A stretch of 5,687 bases of DNA from Bacillota bacterium (lineage in GTDB: Bacteria > Bacillota > Clostridia > Lachnospirales > Cellulosilyticaceae): the NCBI GenBank assembly GCA_023457875.1, contig JAEXBC010000505.1, forward strand, positions 1-5,687, in the 5' to 3' direction. The notes under the pieces were generated by a model. It saw nothing but the letters and a program-made list of their open reading frames with translations, had not been told where the DNA came from and made no database searches. A program made the position numbers and the translations under genes. Numbering within the stretch: position 1 is the stretch's first letter; every line of letters starts with the position of its first letter. Positions 1-5,088 of this stretch are shown here, piece by piece.

Positions 1-9
1 AGTTAAGAG

Positions 10-82
10 TGAGCCACCCGGGAATCGAACCCGGGACAACTTGATTAAAAGTCAAGTGCTCTACCGACTGAGCTAGTGACCC
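10..82 (-). tRNA. tRNA-Lys (anticodon UUU)
   Basis: The minus strand folds into a full 73-nt cloverleaf. The acceptor GGGTCAC pairs with GTGGCTC with two G-T wobbles, the discriminator is A, the T-loop is TTCGATT, and the anticodon loop CTTTTAA gives UUU (anticodon at 47-49). It decodes AAA/AAG lysine codons. It is the last gene of the five-tRNA operon inside the window. The encoded 3' end continues CTC, so CCA must be added after transcription. Confidence 0.97.
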
Positions 83-89
83 AACTAAA

Positions 90-106
90 TAGAACTAAAA
101 GTTCTA
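90..106 (-). repeat. Short hairpin in the tRNA-Gln/tRNA-Lys spacer
   Basis: TAGAAC (90-95) and GTTCTA (101-106) form a perfect 6-bp inverted repeat around a 5-nt loop. It fills most of the spacer between tRNA-Gln and tRNA-Lys. In the transcript it would be a small stem-loop beside the tRNA ends; a role in precursor processing is an inference. There is no T-run after it, so it does not look like a terminator. Confidence 0.4.
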
Positions 107-107
107 A

Positions 108-179
108 CAGGGCTAGGAAGATTCGAACTTCCGAATGCAGGAATCAAAATCCTGTGCCTTACCGCTTGGCGATAACCCT
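108..179 (-). tRNA. tRNA-Gln (anticodon UUG)
   Basis: A 72-nt cloverleaf on the minus strand. The acceptor AGGGTTA pairs with TAGCCCT with one T-G wobble. The D-arm GCCAAGCGGTAAGGC is typical of bacterial tRNA-Gln, the T-loop is TTCGAAT and the discriminator is G. The anticodon loop TTTTGAT gives UUG (145-147), reading CAA/CAG. It is the fourth tRNA of the operon. CCA is not encoded. Confidence 0.97.
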
Positions 180-182
180 ACA

Positions 183-210
183 TTTATTATGAACTTTTGC
201 CCATAATAAA
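183..210 (-). repeat. Hairpin in the tRNA-His/tRNA-Gln spacer
   Basis: TTTATTATG (183-191) and CATAATAAA (202-210) are perfect 9-bp inverted repeats separated by a 10-nt loop. They lie exactly in the 33-nt spacer between two tRNAs. The transcript could form an AU-rich stem-loop. It lacks the GC-rich stem and following U-run expected of a terminator on the minus strand. A processing or spacing role is inferred. Confidence 0.45.
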
Positions 211-212
211 AA

Positions 213-287
213 GGTGGGAGATGGGACTCGAACCCACGACACCTGGAACCACAATCCAGTGCTACTACCAACTGAGCTACACCCACC
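213..287 (-). tRNA. tRNA-His (anticodon GUG), with irregular stems
   Basis: The cloverleaf is read on the minus strand with the extra G-1 opposite C73 that defines tRNA-His. The anticodon loop TTGTGGT gives GUG (250-252), decoding CAC/CAU, and the T-loop is TTCGAGT. Two oddities are visible. Acceptor position 6 is T opposite T67. The D-stem also carries an extra T, so the run reads GGTAGTAGC rather than the usual GGTAGAGC, leaving a bulge or a C13-T22 mismatch. Identity is certain; full function is likely but not shown. CCA is not encoded. Confidence 0.95.
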
Positions 288-291
288 ATAC

Positions 292-365
<74 letters not shown>

Positions 366-369
366 ATAA

Positions 370-440
370 AGCGGGTGATGGGAATCGAACCCACGTAGTC
401 AGCTTGGAAGGCTGAAGTTCTACCATTGAACTACACCCGC
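370..440 (-). tRNA. tRNA-Gly (anticodon UCC)
   Basis: A 71-nt cloverleaf on the minus strand. The acceptor GCGGGTG/CACCCGC is fully paired, the discriminator is T, the D-arm is GTTCAATGGTAGAAC and the T-loop is TTCGATT. The anticodon loop CTTCCAA gives UCC (406-408), decoding GGA/GGG. It is the first tRNA of the operon, about 75 nt downstream of the predicted transcription start. CCA is not encoded. Confidence 0.97.
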
Positions 441-479
441 ATAGGATACACTTATAATAAACTTGATACCGTATGCTTG

Positions 480-519
480 ATTTTGTCTGTTTTTTGCATT
501 TCTGCTTAACTGACAAAAT
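480..519 (-). repeat. Inverted repeat at the start of the tRNA operon leader
   Basis: ATTTTGTC (480-487) and GACAAAAT (512-519) are inverted copies. Pairing continues inward after one mismatch as GTT/AAC, and an inner GCA/TGC pair lies at 496-505. The outer arm overlaps the predicted transcription start near 515, so most but not all of the stem would be present in RNA. It could be a 5' leader hairpin or a chance AT-rich pairing. Confidence 0.3.
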
Positions 520-521
520 GT

Positions 522-576
522 ATTATACCTAACTTCTTTGCATACGTCAACATATTTTATTTTTTTTTTGCGTTTT
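522..576 (-). promoter_or_regulatory. Sigma-A promoter of the five-tRNA operon with A-tract
   Basis: On the minus strand TTGACG (545-550) and TATAAT (522-527) are separated by exactly 17 nt. Upstream of the -35 box is an almost pure A/T stretch (551-576) resembling an UP element, which is typical of stable-RNA promoters. Transcription would start near 515, giving a leader of about 75 nt before tRNA-Gly. The A-tract lies directly behind the stop codon of the upstream phosphodiesterase gene. Boxes are seen directly; the start site is inferred. Confidence 0.85.
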
Positions 577-1122
577 TTATGATTGCAGCTTATAAGTATA
601 CATAATTGGATGTGTCGTCACGCCACCGTTATCTAAGAGTTGTAGCACTCTAACCTCTTTTATCATACTATTTTGGATTTCAATAATGCCGTAAGAAGGA
701 TTTTGACCATCCCTAGGCTGACTAATACTTCCTGGATTGACTAACCACAGCTCCTGTCGTCTTAAGAGATAGGCACAGTGTGAGTGTCCACATAATGCCA
801 CCTTAGCTCCATAAGCTTCAGCATCAATGATTAGCTCCTCATAATCTCCCCATTTAACGCCATAACGATGTCCATGTGTCATGTAAATAGGTACACCTTC
901 TATCGAAATCACCTTGCTACTCTCCACTAAATAACCACCGTCACAGTTTCCACTCACGCCATATACTTCTACTTCAGGATAAAATTTCTGTATCAATTTA
1001 GCATCACTCAGATAATCTCCGCAGTGCAGCACTGTTTTTATGCCAAATGGAATCGTTTGATCAAGAACTCTTTTTACATTTTCAATTCTTCCATGTGTAT
1101 CACTTATTACTAATACTTTCAT
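577..1122 (-). CDS. YfcE/MJ0936-family metallophosphoesterase
   Basis: A 181-residue cytoplasmic calcineurin-like phosphodiesterase. The five metal-binding blocks appear in order: D8-x-H10 (ISDTHG), GD at 35-36 (LHCGD), GNCD at 58-61, THGH at 82-85 and GHSH at 112-115. NPGS at 129-132 is the usual family ending. Family members hydrolyse phosphodiester model substrates with divalent metals; the natural substrate is uncertain, so no symbol is given. The ATG start is 7 nt after the rdgB stop, and its GGTG ribosome binding site directly abuts that TAG, so the two are probably translationally coupled. It is the last protein gene of the prfB operon. No terminator hairpin is visible between its TAA and the tRNA promoter. 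Length is normal for the family. Confidence 0.92.
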   Translation of the reverse strand: MKVLVISDTHGRIENVKRVLDQTIPFGIKTVLHCGDYLSDAKLIQKFYPEVEVYGVSGNCDGGYLVESSKVISIEGVPIYMTHGHRYGVKWGDYEELIIDAEAYGAKVALCGHSHCAYLLRRQELWLVNPGSISQPRDGQNPSYGIIEIQNSMIKEVRVLQLLDNGGVTTHPIMYTYKLQS

Positions 1123-1129
1123 TTTTCAC

Positions 1130-1726
1130 CTACAACATCGCCTTAAGCTGTTCTTTCATTTGTTTTAATGCTTTTCCACGATGACTTATGAGATTTTTTT
1201 GTTCAGAAGAAAGAACAGCTGTGGATGTACCCCATTCTTCAACGTAAAAAATGGGATCATAACCAAATCCATTGCTTCCTGTAGCTTCGTATCCAATATA
1301 ACCTTCTAATATCCCTTTTGTGGTCAAGGTTTTTTTACCTTTTTGGCTCATTGCCATTGCGCAAACAAAACGTGCAGTTCTCTTCTCTTTTTCTACCGAC
1401 TTCAATTTTTCTAATATCATTTGATTCTTCACTTCATAAGGCGTATCCTTGCCTAAGTATCTAGCAGAATAAACGCCTGGTGCCTTATCTAGATAATCTA
1501 TTTCTAGACCCGAGTCATCTGCAATCACAATGGTATCCTCAAGTAGTGCACTAATTGCCTCTGCCTTAATGATTGCATTTTCCTCAAAGGTAGTACCATT
1601 TTCTTCTATATCTATATCCATTCCAACTTCACCCATAGACTTAACCTCAACAGGTAAATCTACTAGCATTTCTTTTATTTCTTTAATTTTGCCCTTATTT
1701 TGAGTTGCTACAACAATCTGCTTCAT
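1130..1726 (-). CDS. rdgB: RdgB/HAM1 non-canonical purine NTP pyrophosphatase (dITP/XTP)
   Basis: A 198-residue cytoplasmic house-cleaning enzyme. It hydrolyses deaminated purine triphosphates (dITP, ITP, XTP) to monophosphate and pyrophosphate, keeping them out of DNA and RNA. Family signatures are clear: the substrate-binding start VVATQNKGK (5-13), FEENAIIKA (47-55), ADDSGLEID with the catalytic Asp (69-77), APGVYSARY (82-90), GFGYDPIF (153-160) and ISHRGKAL (180-187). The frame also opens with a TTG two codons upstream (1732), but that codon abuts the AAGGAG ribosome binding site (1733-1738). The ATG at 1726 has correct spacing and fits the family N-terminus. Its first 32 nt overlap the end of cheW in another frame, which suggests translational coupling. 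It is followed at once by the phosphodiesterase gene. Confidence 0.96.
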   Translation of the reverse strand: MKQIVVATQNKGKIKEIKEMLVDLPVEVKSMGEVGMDIDIEENGTTFEENAIIKAEAISALLEDTIVIADDSGLEIDYLDKAPGVYSARYLGKDTPYEVKNQMILEKLKSVEKEKRTARFVCAMAMSQKGKKTLTTKGILEGYIGYEATGSNGFGYDPIFYVEEWGTSTAVLSSEQKNLISHRGKALKQMKEQLKAML

Positions 1727-2177
1727 TTTCAACTCCTTGCAATATGATATTTTCTTGGTCAGAAATCAACACATCAACATTCAATACAATAATAATTTTA
1801 TCGTTAAACTTTAAAATGCTTTCCACACAATTTCTTTCGTTTTTCTCAAACATAACCGGTGGCTCTTCTAAGTCTCCTGTATCTACAGTCAATATTTCTG
1901 ATACACTATCTACTATAAAGCCTACTCGATTTTTTTCTAAGTTCATTAAGATAATTTTTGTATCCTCTAAGTTATCTTGACTTTCCATATTTAAGCGTTT
2001 ACGTAAGTTAAATATAGGAAAAATCATGCCTCTTACATTGATAATACCTTCTACATAGTTCGGAACATCTGGAACAGGCCTAATTGGCTCATAATTTTGT
2101 ATTTCTAAAACTTTCATAATATCTATTCCAAATTCATAACCAAATAATTTGAAAACTACAATTTGCCCATATTCCAT
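1695..2177 (-). CDS. cheW: CheW-like chemotaxis coupling protein
   Basis: A 160-residue single-domain CheW protein, the cytoplasmic adaptor that couples chemoreceptors to the histidine kinase CheA. Visible family features are the first strand QIVVFKLFGYEFGIDI (5-20), the hallmark YVEGIINVRGMIFPIFNLRKR (41-61, with NVRG at 47-50) and GFIVDSVSEIL (86-96) ahead of a final strand IIIVLNVDVL (128-137). About 20 residues (QENIILQG onward, Cys- and Asn-containing) extend beyond the usual CheW end and overlap rdgB. An ATG at 2192 has no ribosome binding site; the ATG at 2177 follows GGGGGG by 7 nt. It starts 21 nt after prfB. No cheA, cheY or receptor is nearby, so it is an orphan cheW in a translation operon. 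A role in general chemotaxis is inferred; CheV is excluded because there is no receiver domain. Confidence 0.92.
   Translation of the reverse strand: MEYGQIVVFKLFGYEFGIDIMKVLEIQNYEPIRPVPDVPNYVEGIINVRGMIFPIFNLRKRLNMESQDNLEDTKIILMNLEKNRVGFIVDSVSEILTVDTGDLEEPPVMFEKNERNCVESILKFNDKIIIVLNVDVLISDQENIILQGVENEADCCSNSK
1733..1738 (-). promoter_or_regulatory. rdgB ribosome binding site (decides start)
   Basis: AAGGAG on the minus strand sits 6 nt before the ATG at 1726 and directly touches the alternative TTG at 1732, which rules that TTG out. The site lies inside the cheW coding sequence. Confidence 0.85.
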
Positions 2178-2184
2178 ATTGATA

Positions 2185-2190
2185 CCCCCC
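2185..2190 (-). promoter_or_regulatory. cheW ribosome binding site (decides start)
   Basis: A run of six G on the minus strand lies 7 nt before the ATG at 2177. The alternative ATG at 2190-2192 lies upstream of this run and has only AT-rich sequence before it. The G-run can pair with the CCUCC of 16S rRNA, partly through G-U pairs. Confidence 0.7.
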
Positions 2191-2198
2191 ATAATTTA

Positions 2199-3309
2199 TT
2201 ATTCTTTTTGATGTATCCAAGCTAAATATGCATTCATAAAACGATCAAGGGCTCCGTCCATAACAGCAGAGGTATTACTGGTTTCTTCACCTGTCCTATG
2301 ATCCTTAACTAAGTTATAGGGATGAAATACATAAGAACGTATTTGACTTCCCCATGCAATATCTTTCTTTTCTCCACGAATACCCTCTAACTTATCTATA
2401 CGTTCTTCTTGTTGTTTCTCATACAACTTTGCCTTTAACATTTGCATTGCTCTTTCCCTGTTTTGAATTTGAGACCTTTCATTCTGGCATTGTACCACAA
2501 TGTTAGTAGGGATATGGGTAATACGCACAGCAGAATCAGTTGTATTGATATGTTGACCACCTGCACCTGTTGAACGATAGGTATCTATCCTTAAATCCTC
2601 TGGCTTAATTTCAATAGCTATTTCATCTGTAATTTCTGGCATCACATCGCAGGAAGCAAAAGAAGTATGGCGCCTGCCTGATGAATCAAAGGGAGAAATA
2701 CGTACAAGCCTGTGAATGCCCTTTTCTGCTTTTAAGTAGCCATAGGCATTTTCACCACTTACCTGAATAGTAACAGATTTTATACCAGCTTCATCACCAT
2801 CTAAATAGTCTAATACCTCAACCTTATAACCTCTTGTTTCGGCCCATCTAGTGTACATACGAAATAACATGGCCACCCAATCGCAAGCTTCTGTGCCACC
2901 TGCCCCCGGATGAAGTTCTAAAATAGCATTACTGTTATCGTACTCCTGATCTAGCAAAGTTGAAATATGCATTTGCTCATAGTCGGCTTGAAATTGTTTG
3001 CTGGTTTGTTTAGCTTCATTGGCTAACTCCTCATCCTCATCTTCATTAGCCATCTCAATGAGTACTAGAAGATCTTCAAAATCATTATACAGCTTCTCGA
3101 ACTTTTCTACTCTGTCTTTGTAAACTTTGATTGTTTGCAAAACTTGTTGGGCACGCTCGATATCATCCCAAAAGGCGCTGTCCATGGATAATGCTTCTAA
3201 TTCCTCTACCCTTGCCTTATACTTATCAATGTCAAAGAGAGTTCCCCATTTCCACTAATCTCGATCTATAGGGTAGTAGCATCCCTTGTAGCTGCTCCAT
3301 CTCTATCAT
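2199..3309 (-). CDS. prfB: Peptide chain release factor 2 (RF2), programmed +1 frameshift
   Basis: RF2 releases finished proteins at UGA and UAA codons. It is encoded in two frames. A 25-codon first part starts at ATG 3309, behind AAGGAG with 7 nt spacing, and ends at an in-frame TGA (3232-3234). A +1 slip at CTT TGA C then continues from Asp26 for a total of 369 residues. The 25-codon first part and the shift before Asp26 match the layout known from E. coli. In the full protein the stop-codon recognition motif SPF falls at 205-207 and the catalytic GGQ at 250-252, as expected for RF2 and not RF1. The N-terminal domain is acidic and helical; EERIDKLEG and the [11 protein letters not shown] block near the end are family-typical. 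prfB heads the operon with cheW, rdgB and the phosphodiesterase. Synthesis is autoregulated because low RF2 favours the frameshift. Confidence 0.97.
3231..3249 (-). promoter_or_regulatory. prfB programmed +1 frameshift site
   Basis: The minus strand reads ATGGGGAACTCTCTTTGAC. CTT (3235-3237) is the slip codon, TGA (3232-3234) the in-frame stop, and reading resumes at GAC (3231-3233). A Shine-Dalgarno-like GGGG (3244-3247) lies 6 nt before CTT, whereas the E. coli AGGGGG lies 3 nt before it. The protein frame is coherent on both sides of the shift, so this is a regulatory site and not a mutation. Confidence 0.93.
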
Positions 3310-3329
3310 ACCATCACTCCTTTATATTT

Positions 3330-3358
3330 ATCATAGTAATTTATATTCACTTATTCAA
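3330..3358 (-). promoter_or_regulatory. Sigma-A promoter of the prfB operon
   Basis: TTGAAT (3353-3358) and TATGAT (3330-3335) are separated by 17 nt on the minus strand. The start of transcription would be near 3323, giving a very short leader of about 14 nt that barely includes the ribosome binding site. It sits just past the tRNA-fMet terminator, so prfB, cheW, rdgB and the phosphodiesterase gene form a separate unit. Confidence 0.75.
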
Positions 3359-3390
3359 CTGTTTTTAACAAAAAAAACTAAATTATTATA

Positions 3391-3423
3391 AAAAAATAGC
3401 TTGAACCTCAGTTCAAACTATTT
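3391..3423 (-). terminator. Intrinsic terminator after tRNA-fMet
   Basis: On the minus strand AAATAG and TTGAAC (3411-3423) pair with their complements at 3394-3406 around the loop 3407-3410, with one mismatch (3400/3417). The 12-bp paired stem is followed by a T-run and more T-rich sequence. The hairpin begins 5 nt beyond the mature tRNA end, as expected for a single-tRNA transcript. Confidence 0.8.
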
Positions 3424-3427
3424 CTAA

Positions 3428-3500
3428 TAGCGGGGATAGGACTTGAACCTATGACCTTCGGGTTATGAGCCCGACGAGCTGCCAACTGCTCCACCCCGCG
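3428..3500 (-). tRNA. Initiator tRNA-fMet (anticodon CAU)
   Basis: A 73-nt cloverleaf on the minus strand. The anticodon loop CTCATAA gives CAU (3465-3467). Three consecutive G-C pairs (GGG/CCC) in the anticodon stem and an unpaired 1-72 end mark it as the initiator. Here 1-72 is C-T rather than the C-A familiar from E. coli. The T-loop is TTCAAGT. It has its own promoter and terminator. A tRNA-Met downstream of divIC also recalls the Bacillus subtilis layout. CCA is not encoded. Confidence 0.96.
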
Positions 3501-3540
3501 TCAAATATATAGATTTATTAACTACAAATCTGTTAATTAA

Positions 3541-3568
3541 AGTATAACTCCCAAATACTTTTTGTCAA
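3541..3568 (-). promoter_or_regulatory. Sigma-A promoter of tRNA-fMet
   Basis: The minus strand shows a perfect TTGACA (3563-3568), a 16-nt spacer and TATACT (3541-3546). The start would be near 3534, leaving a leader of about 34 nt before the tRNA. The -35 box lies 2 nt downstream of the divIC stop, so divIC transcripts may also read into the tRNA; no terminator is seen between them. Confidence 0.88.
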
Positions 3569-3570
3569 GG

Positions 3571-3852
3571 CTATTGTTTTTCTCTAAAGACGATGGTATC
3601 AGATTCTACCATTCTAAGTTGCTCTGTTGCGATCTTCCGTATATACTCCAGCGTATCCATCTTCTCTAGTTCCTTTTTTAGTTCATCAAGCTTCTCTTGC
3701 TGACTAGCTACTTTTACTTGCTCAGCTTTAATCTCTTCATCAACTTTATCATTTAATTTCCTTAATTCTTGTCCACTTATAAAAAAACCACACACTGCTA
3801 GTATCGTTATAGCAAAAGCAATTCTAACAATTAACTTTTTTTGTTTTTTCAT
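3571..3852 (-). CDS. divIC: Septum-formation protein DivIC/FtsB family
   Basis: A 93-residue bitopic division protein. It has a short basic cytoplasmic start (KKQKK), one membrane helix (about 8-27, IVRIAFAITILAVCGFFISG) and an extracytoplasmic coiled coil rich in Glu/Lys (about 30-66). It ends in the small DivIC/FtsB domain (YIRKIATEQLRMV, about 70-82). DivIC/FtsB joins FtsL and DivIB/FtsQ in the divisome complex that activates septal peptidoglycan synthesis. The ATG at 3852 follows AGGG by 6 nt. It lies 76 nt after yabQ, a larger gap than others in the cluster, and that gap holds a possible promoter. Position after yabP-yabQ matches divIC in Bacillus, which supports the name. Length is at the short end of the family. 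Confidence 0.88.
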   Translation of the reverse strand: MKKQKKLIVRIAFAITILAVCGFFISGQELRKLNDKVDEEIKAEQVKVASQQEKLDELKKELEKMDTLEYIRKIATEQLRMVESDTIVFREKQ

Positions 3853-3870
3853 TTGTATCCCTGCTTTTGT

Positions 3871-3898
3871 ATTATATTTAATAAACTTTATTTACTAA
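3871..3898 (-). promoter_or_regulatory. Possible vegetative promoter for divIC
   Basis: A perfect TATAAT (3871-3876) lies on the minus strand in the 76-nt gap after yabQ, with a weak TTAGTA (3893-3898) 16 nt upstream. The start would be near 3864, just before the ribosome binding site. A separate promoter would make sense because divIC is needed in growing cells while yabP and yabQ are sporulation genes. The region is very AT-rich, so chance is possible. Confidence 0.4.
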
Positions 3899-3928
3899 TA
3901 TAATATTAAATTCATTAGCATTTGTAAA

Positions 3929-4450
3929 TCAAATTTTACTCTTTTTTAGATAGGTGTCCACTTTTTTATCAGCCACCTTGAAATAATGCTTTCTCTTTAA
4001 TGCTCGGAGGTGGATTTTTTGATGATAGTAGGCTTTTCTTATTTGATGTTTGATGTACACTAAAGGAATCTTAATCGCACCAACTATTGCTTTAATAGGT
4101 ATTAATAGAAGGGCATAACATTTTCTAAGTATACGTTTAATAAAATCAATCATAATGGTGGTGATTTTCATAAATACAATACTGAATGTCAAAAAATAAA
4201 GGGTTGCTCCTAATAACATCCCAATAAATATAAAGGGTCTAATATTAGCATAGTTACATCTATAAAGTATATAAAACCCTATAAATCCACTGATAATCCA
4301 ATATAGCATATCCTCTATTTGAACCAAAAAGTTAGGATGCTTAATAATCTTTCTCGCAATCCTAATTAAATCAAAAAGAATACCTAATAAAATGCCTATT
4401 TGAATAGAGGTTATAAAGAGCTGTACTTGGCTACTTACAATTTGATTCAT
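3929..4450 (-). CDS. yabQ: Spore cortex-type membrane protein YabQ
   Basis: A 173-residue integral membrane protein. Hydrophobic helices are visible at about 9-30, 47-64, 71-95 and more weakly 112-132, followed by a strongly basic tail (KHQIRKAYYHQKIHLRALKR region, about 134-173). The ED-x-LYWII pattern (46-53) between the first two helices resembles YabQ of Bacillus, where the protein is required for spore cortex formation and localises to the forespore-surrounding membranes. It follows yabP by 12 nt with GGTGGT as ribosome binding site, so the pair is cotranscribed. Somewhat shorter than the Bacillus protein. Molecular activity is unknown for the family. Its presence implies an endospore former. 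Confidence 0.85.
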   Translation of the reverse strand: MNQIVSSQVQLFITSIQIGILLGILFDLIRIARKIIKHPNFLVQIEDMLYWIISGFIGFYILYRCNYANIRPFIFIGMLLGATLYFLTFSIVFMKITTIMIDFIKRILRKCYALLLIPIKAIVGAIKIPLVYIKHQIRKAYYHQKIHLRALKRKHYFKVADKKVDTYLKKSKI

Positions 4451-4462
4451 ATAACCACCAAC

Positions 4463-4747
4463 TTATTTAAAAAGTTTTGACATAAGAGCGCCCTTTTTCT
4501 TTCCAGGCCCCTGACTGTCATGATAAATTAAATCAGTAATGATGCCTTCCACACTCACTTCACCGTCATCAATGTTCATTTTGACGATGTGCAGCCCTTC
4601 ACCTCTAACATCTACATAGCCTTTACTCGTTTCAAGTTCTATCATTTCTTCATCAAAGGAAAATACTTCTAGAACACCGGAAATGGATAATCTTTCTCTA
4701 TCCACTAAGTTAACCGTATGCTTTTTACCCATTTTATCTTCCATCAT
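4463..4747 (-). CDS. yabP: Sporulation protein YabP
   Basis: A 94-residue soluble protein of the YabP family. Family-like features are HTVNLVDRERLSISGV (10-25), the central SFDEEMIELETSKG (30-43), a VRGEGLHI block (48-55), VSVEGIITDLIY (65-76) and the conserved end SKLFK (90-94). In Bacillus yabP is expressed in the mother cell and cotranscribed with yabQ; its molecular activity is not known. Three ATGs lie within 10 nt. The first (4753) abuts the AAAGG ribosome binding site (4754-4758), so the second at 4747, 6 nt away, is chosen; 4744 remains possible. It follows rqcP by about 59 nt, leaving room for a promoter. Confidence 0.9.
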   Translation of the reverse strand: MMEDKMGKKHTVNLVDRERLSISGVLEVFSFDEEMIELETSKGYVDVRGEGLHIVKMNIDDGEVSVEGIITDLIYHDSQGPGKKKGALMSKLFK

Positions 4748-4806
4748 AACCATCCTTTCATTTCACAGCCTTCTATATCTATTTATATGAAAGGAATTAA
4801 TATTTA

Positions 4807-5046
4807 TTACAAAATACGGTACAAGTTATCTGTTTCTTCTTTTTTAACGTGTTCTTTTATTTCCAGTACTTCATATTTGGTAAGTTGCTCCCCAAAACGA
4901 ATTTCTATAATATCTCCCACCTTTACGTCCGTACCTGGTTTTGCTACTTTTTGATTCACTAAAACTCTTCCACCATCACAAGCCTCTTGTGCAATGGTTC
5001 TCCTCTTAATAATACGACTTATTTTTAAGTATTTATCAATGCGCAT
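4807..5046 (-). CDS. rqcP: RqcP (YabO), S4-domain ribosome quality-control protein
   Basis: A 79-residue S4-type RNA-binding protein. The sequence MRIDKYLKISRIIKRRTIAQ opens the S4 fold, and GRVLVNQKVAKPGTDVKVGD (26-45) is its second conserved half. EEIKEH-like and KKEETDNLYRIL segments close the protein as in Bacillus YabO. RqcP/Hsp15-type proteins bind the 50S subunit carrying a stalled peptidyl-tRNA and, with RqcH, support alanine tailing of the stalled chain. The ATG has a strong AGGAGG site 5 nt upstream. It starts 42 nt beyond the hup terminator T-run; no convincing promoter is seen there, so some readthrough from hup or a weak promoter is likely. Length is normal. Confidence 0.92.
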   Translation of the reverse strand: MRIDKYLKISRIIKRRTIAQEACDGGRVLVNQKVAKPGTDVKVGDIIEIRFGEQLTKYEVLEIKEHVKKEETDNLYRIL

Positions 5047-5088
5047 AGCTGCCTCCTCTTATTTACAAATACACCTTCATGCCTTCAC

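Noticed and set aside
551..576. T-rich tract after the phosphodiesterase gene as terminator
   Set aside because: The T-run is on the plus strand. On the transcribed minus strand it is A-rich with no hairpin, and it fits better as an upstream element of the tRNA promoter.
1705..1980. Plus-strand open frame opposite cheW
   Set aside because: It is a shadow of the conserved CheW coding sequence with no ribosome binding site or recognisable domain.
2199..3185. 328-codon version of prfB starting at the ATG at 3185
   Set aside because: That Met is internal (residue 42). The upstream frame with RBS, 25 codons and CTT TGA C gives a complete RF2 with SPF and GGQ at the expected positions.
3232..3234. 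In-frame TGA in prfB as a disabling mutation
   Set aside because: It sits exactly at the conserved programmed +1 frameshift position, so prfB is intact and not a pseudogene.
3511..3531. AGATTT/AAATCT inverted repeat downstream of divIC as terminator
   Set aside because: The 6-bp AT-only stem has a 9-nt loop and is not followed by a T-run on the minus strand. It also lies in the tRNA-fMet leader.
4718..4954. Plus-strand open frame opposite yabP/rqcP
   Set aside because: It runs antisense through two conserved genes, has low-complexity Ser/Ile/Phe content and no family features.
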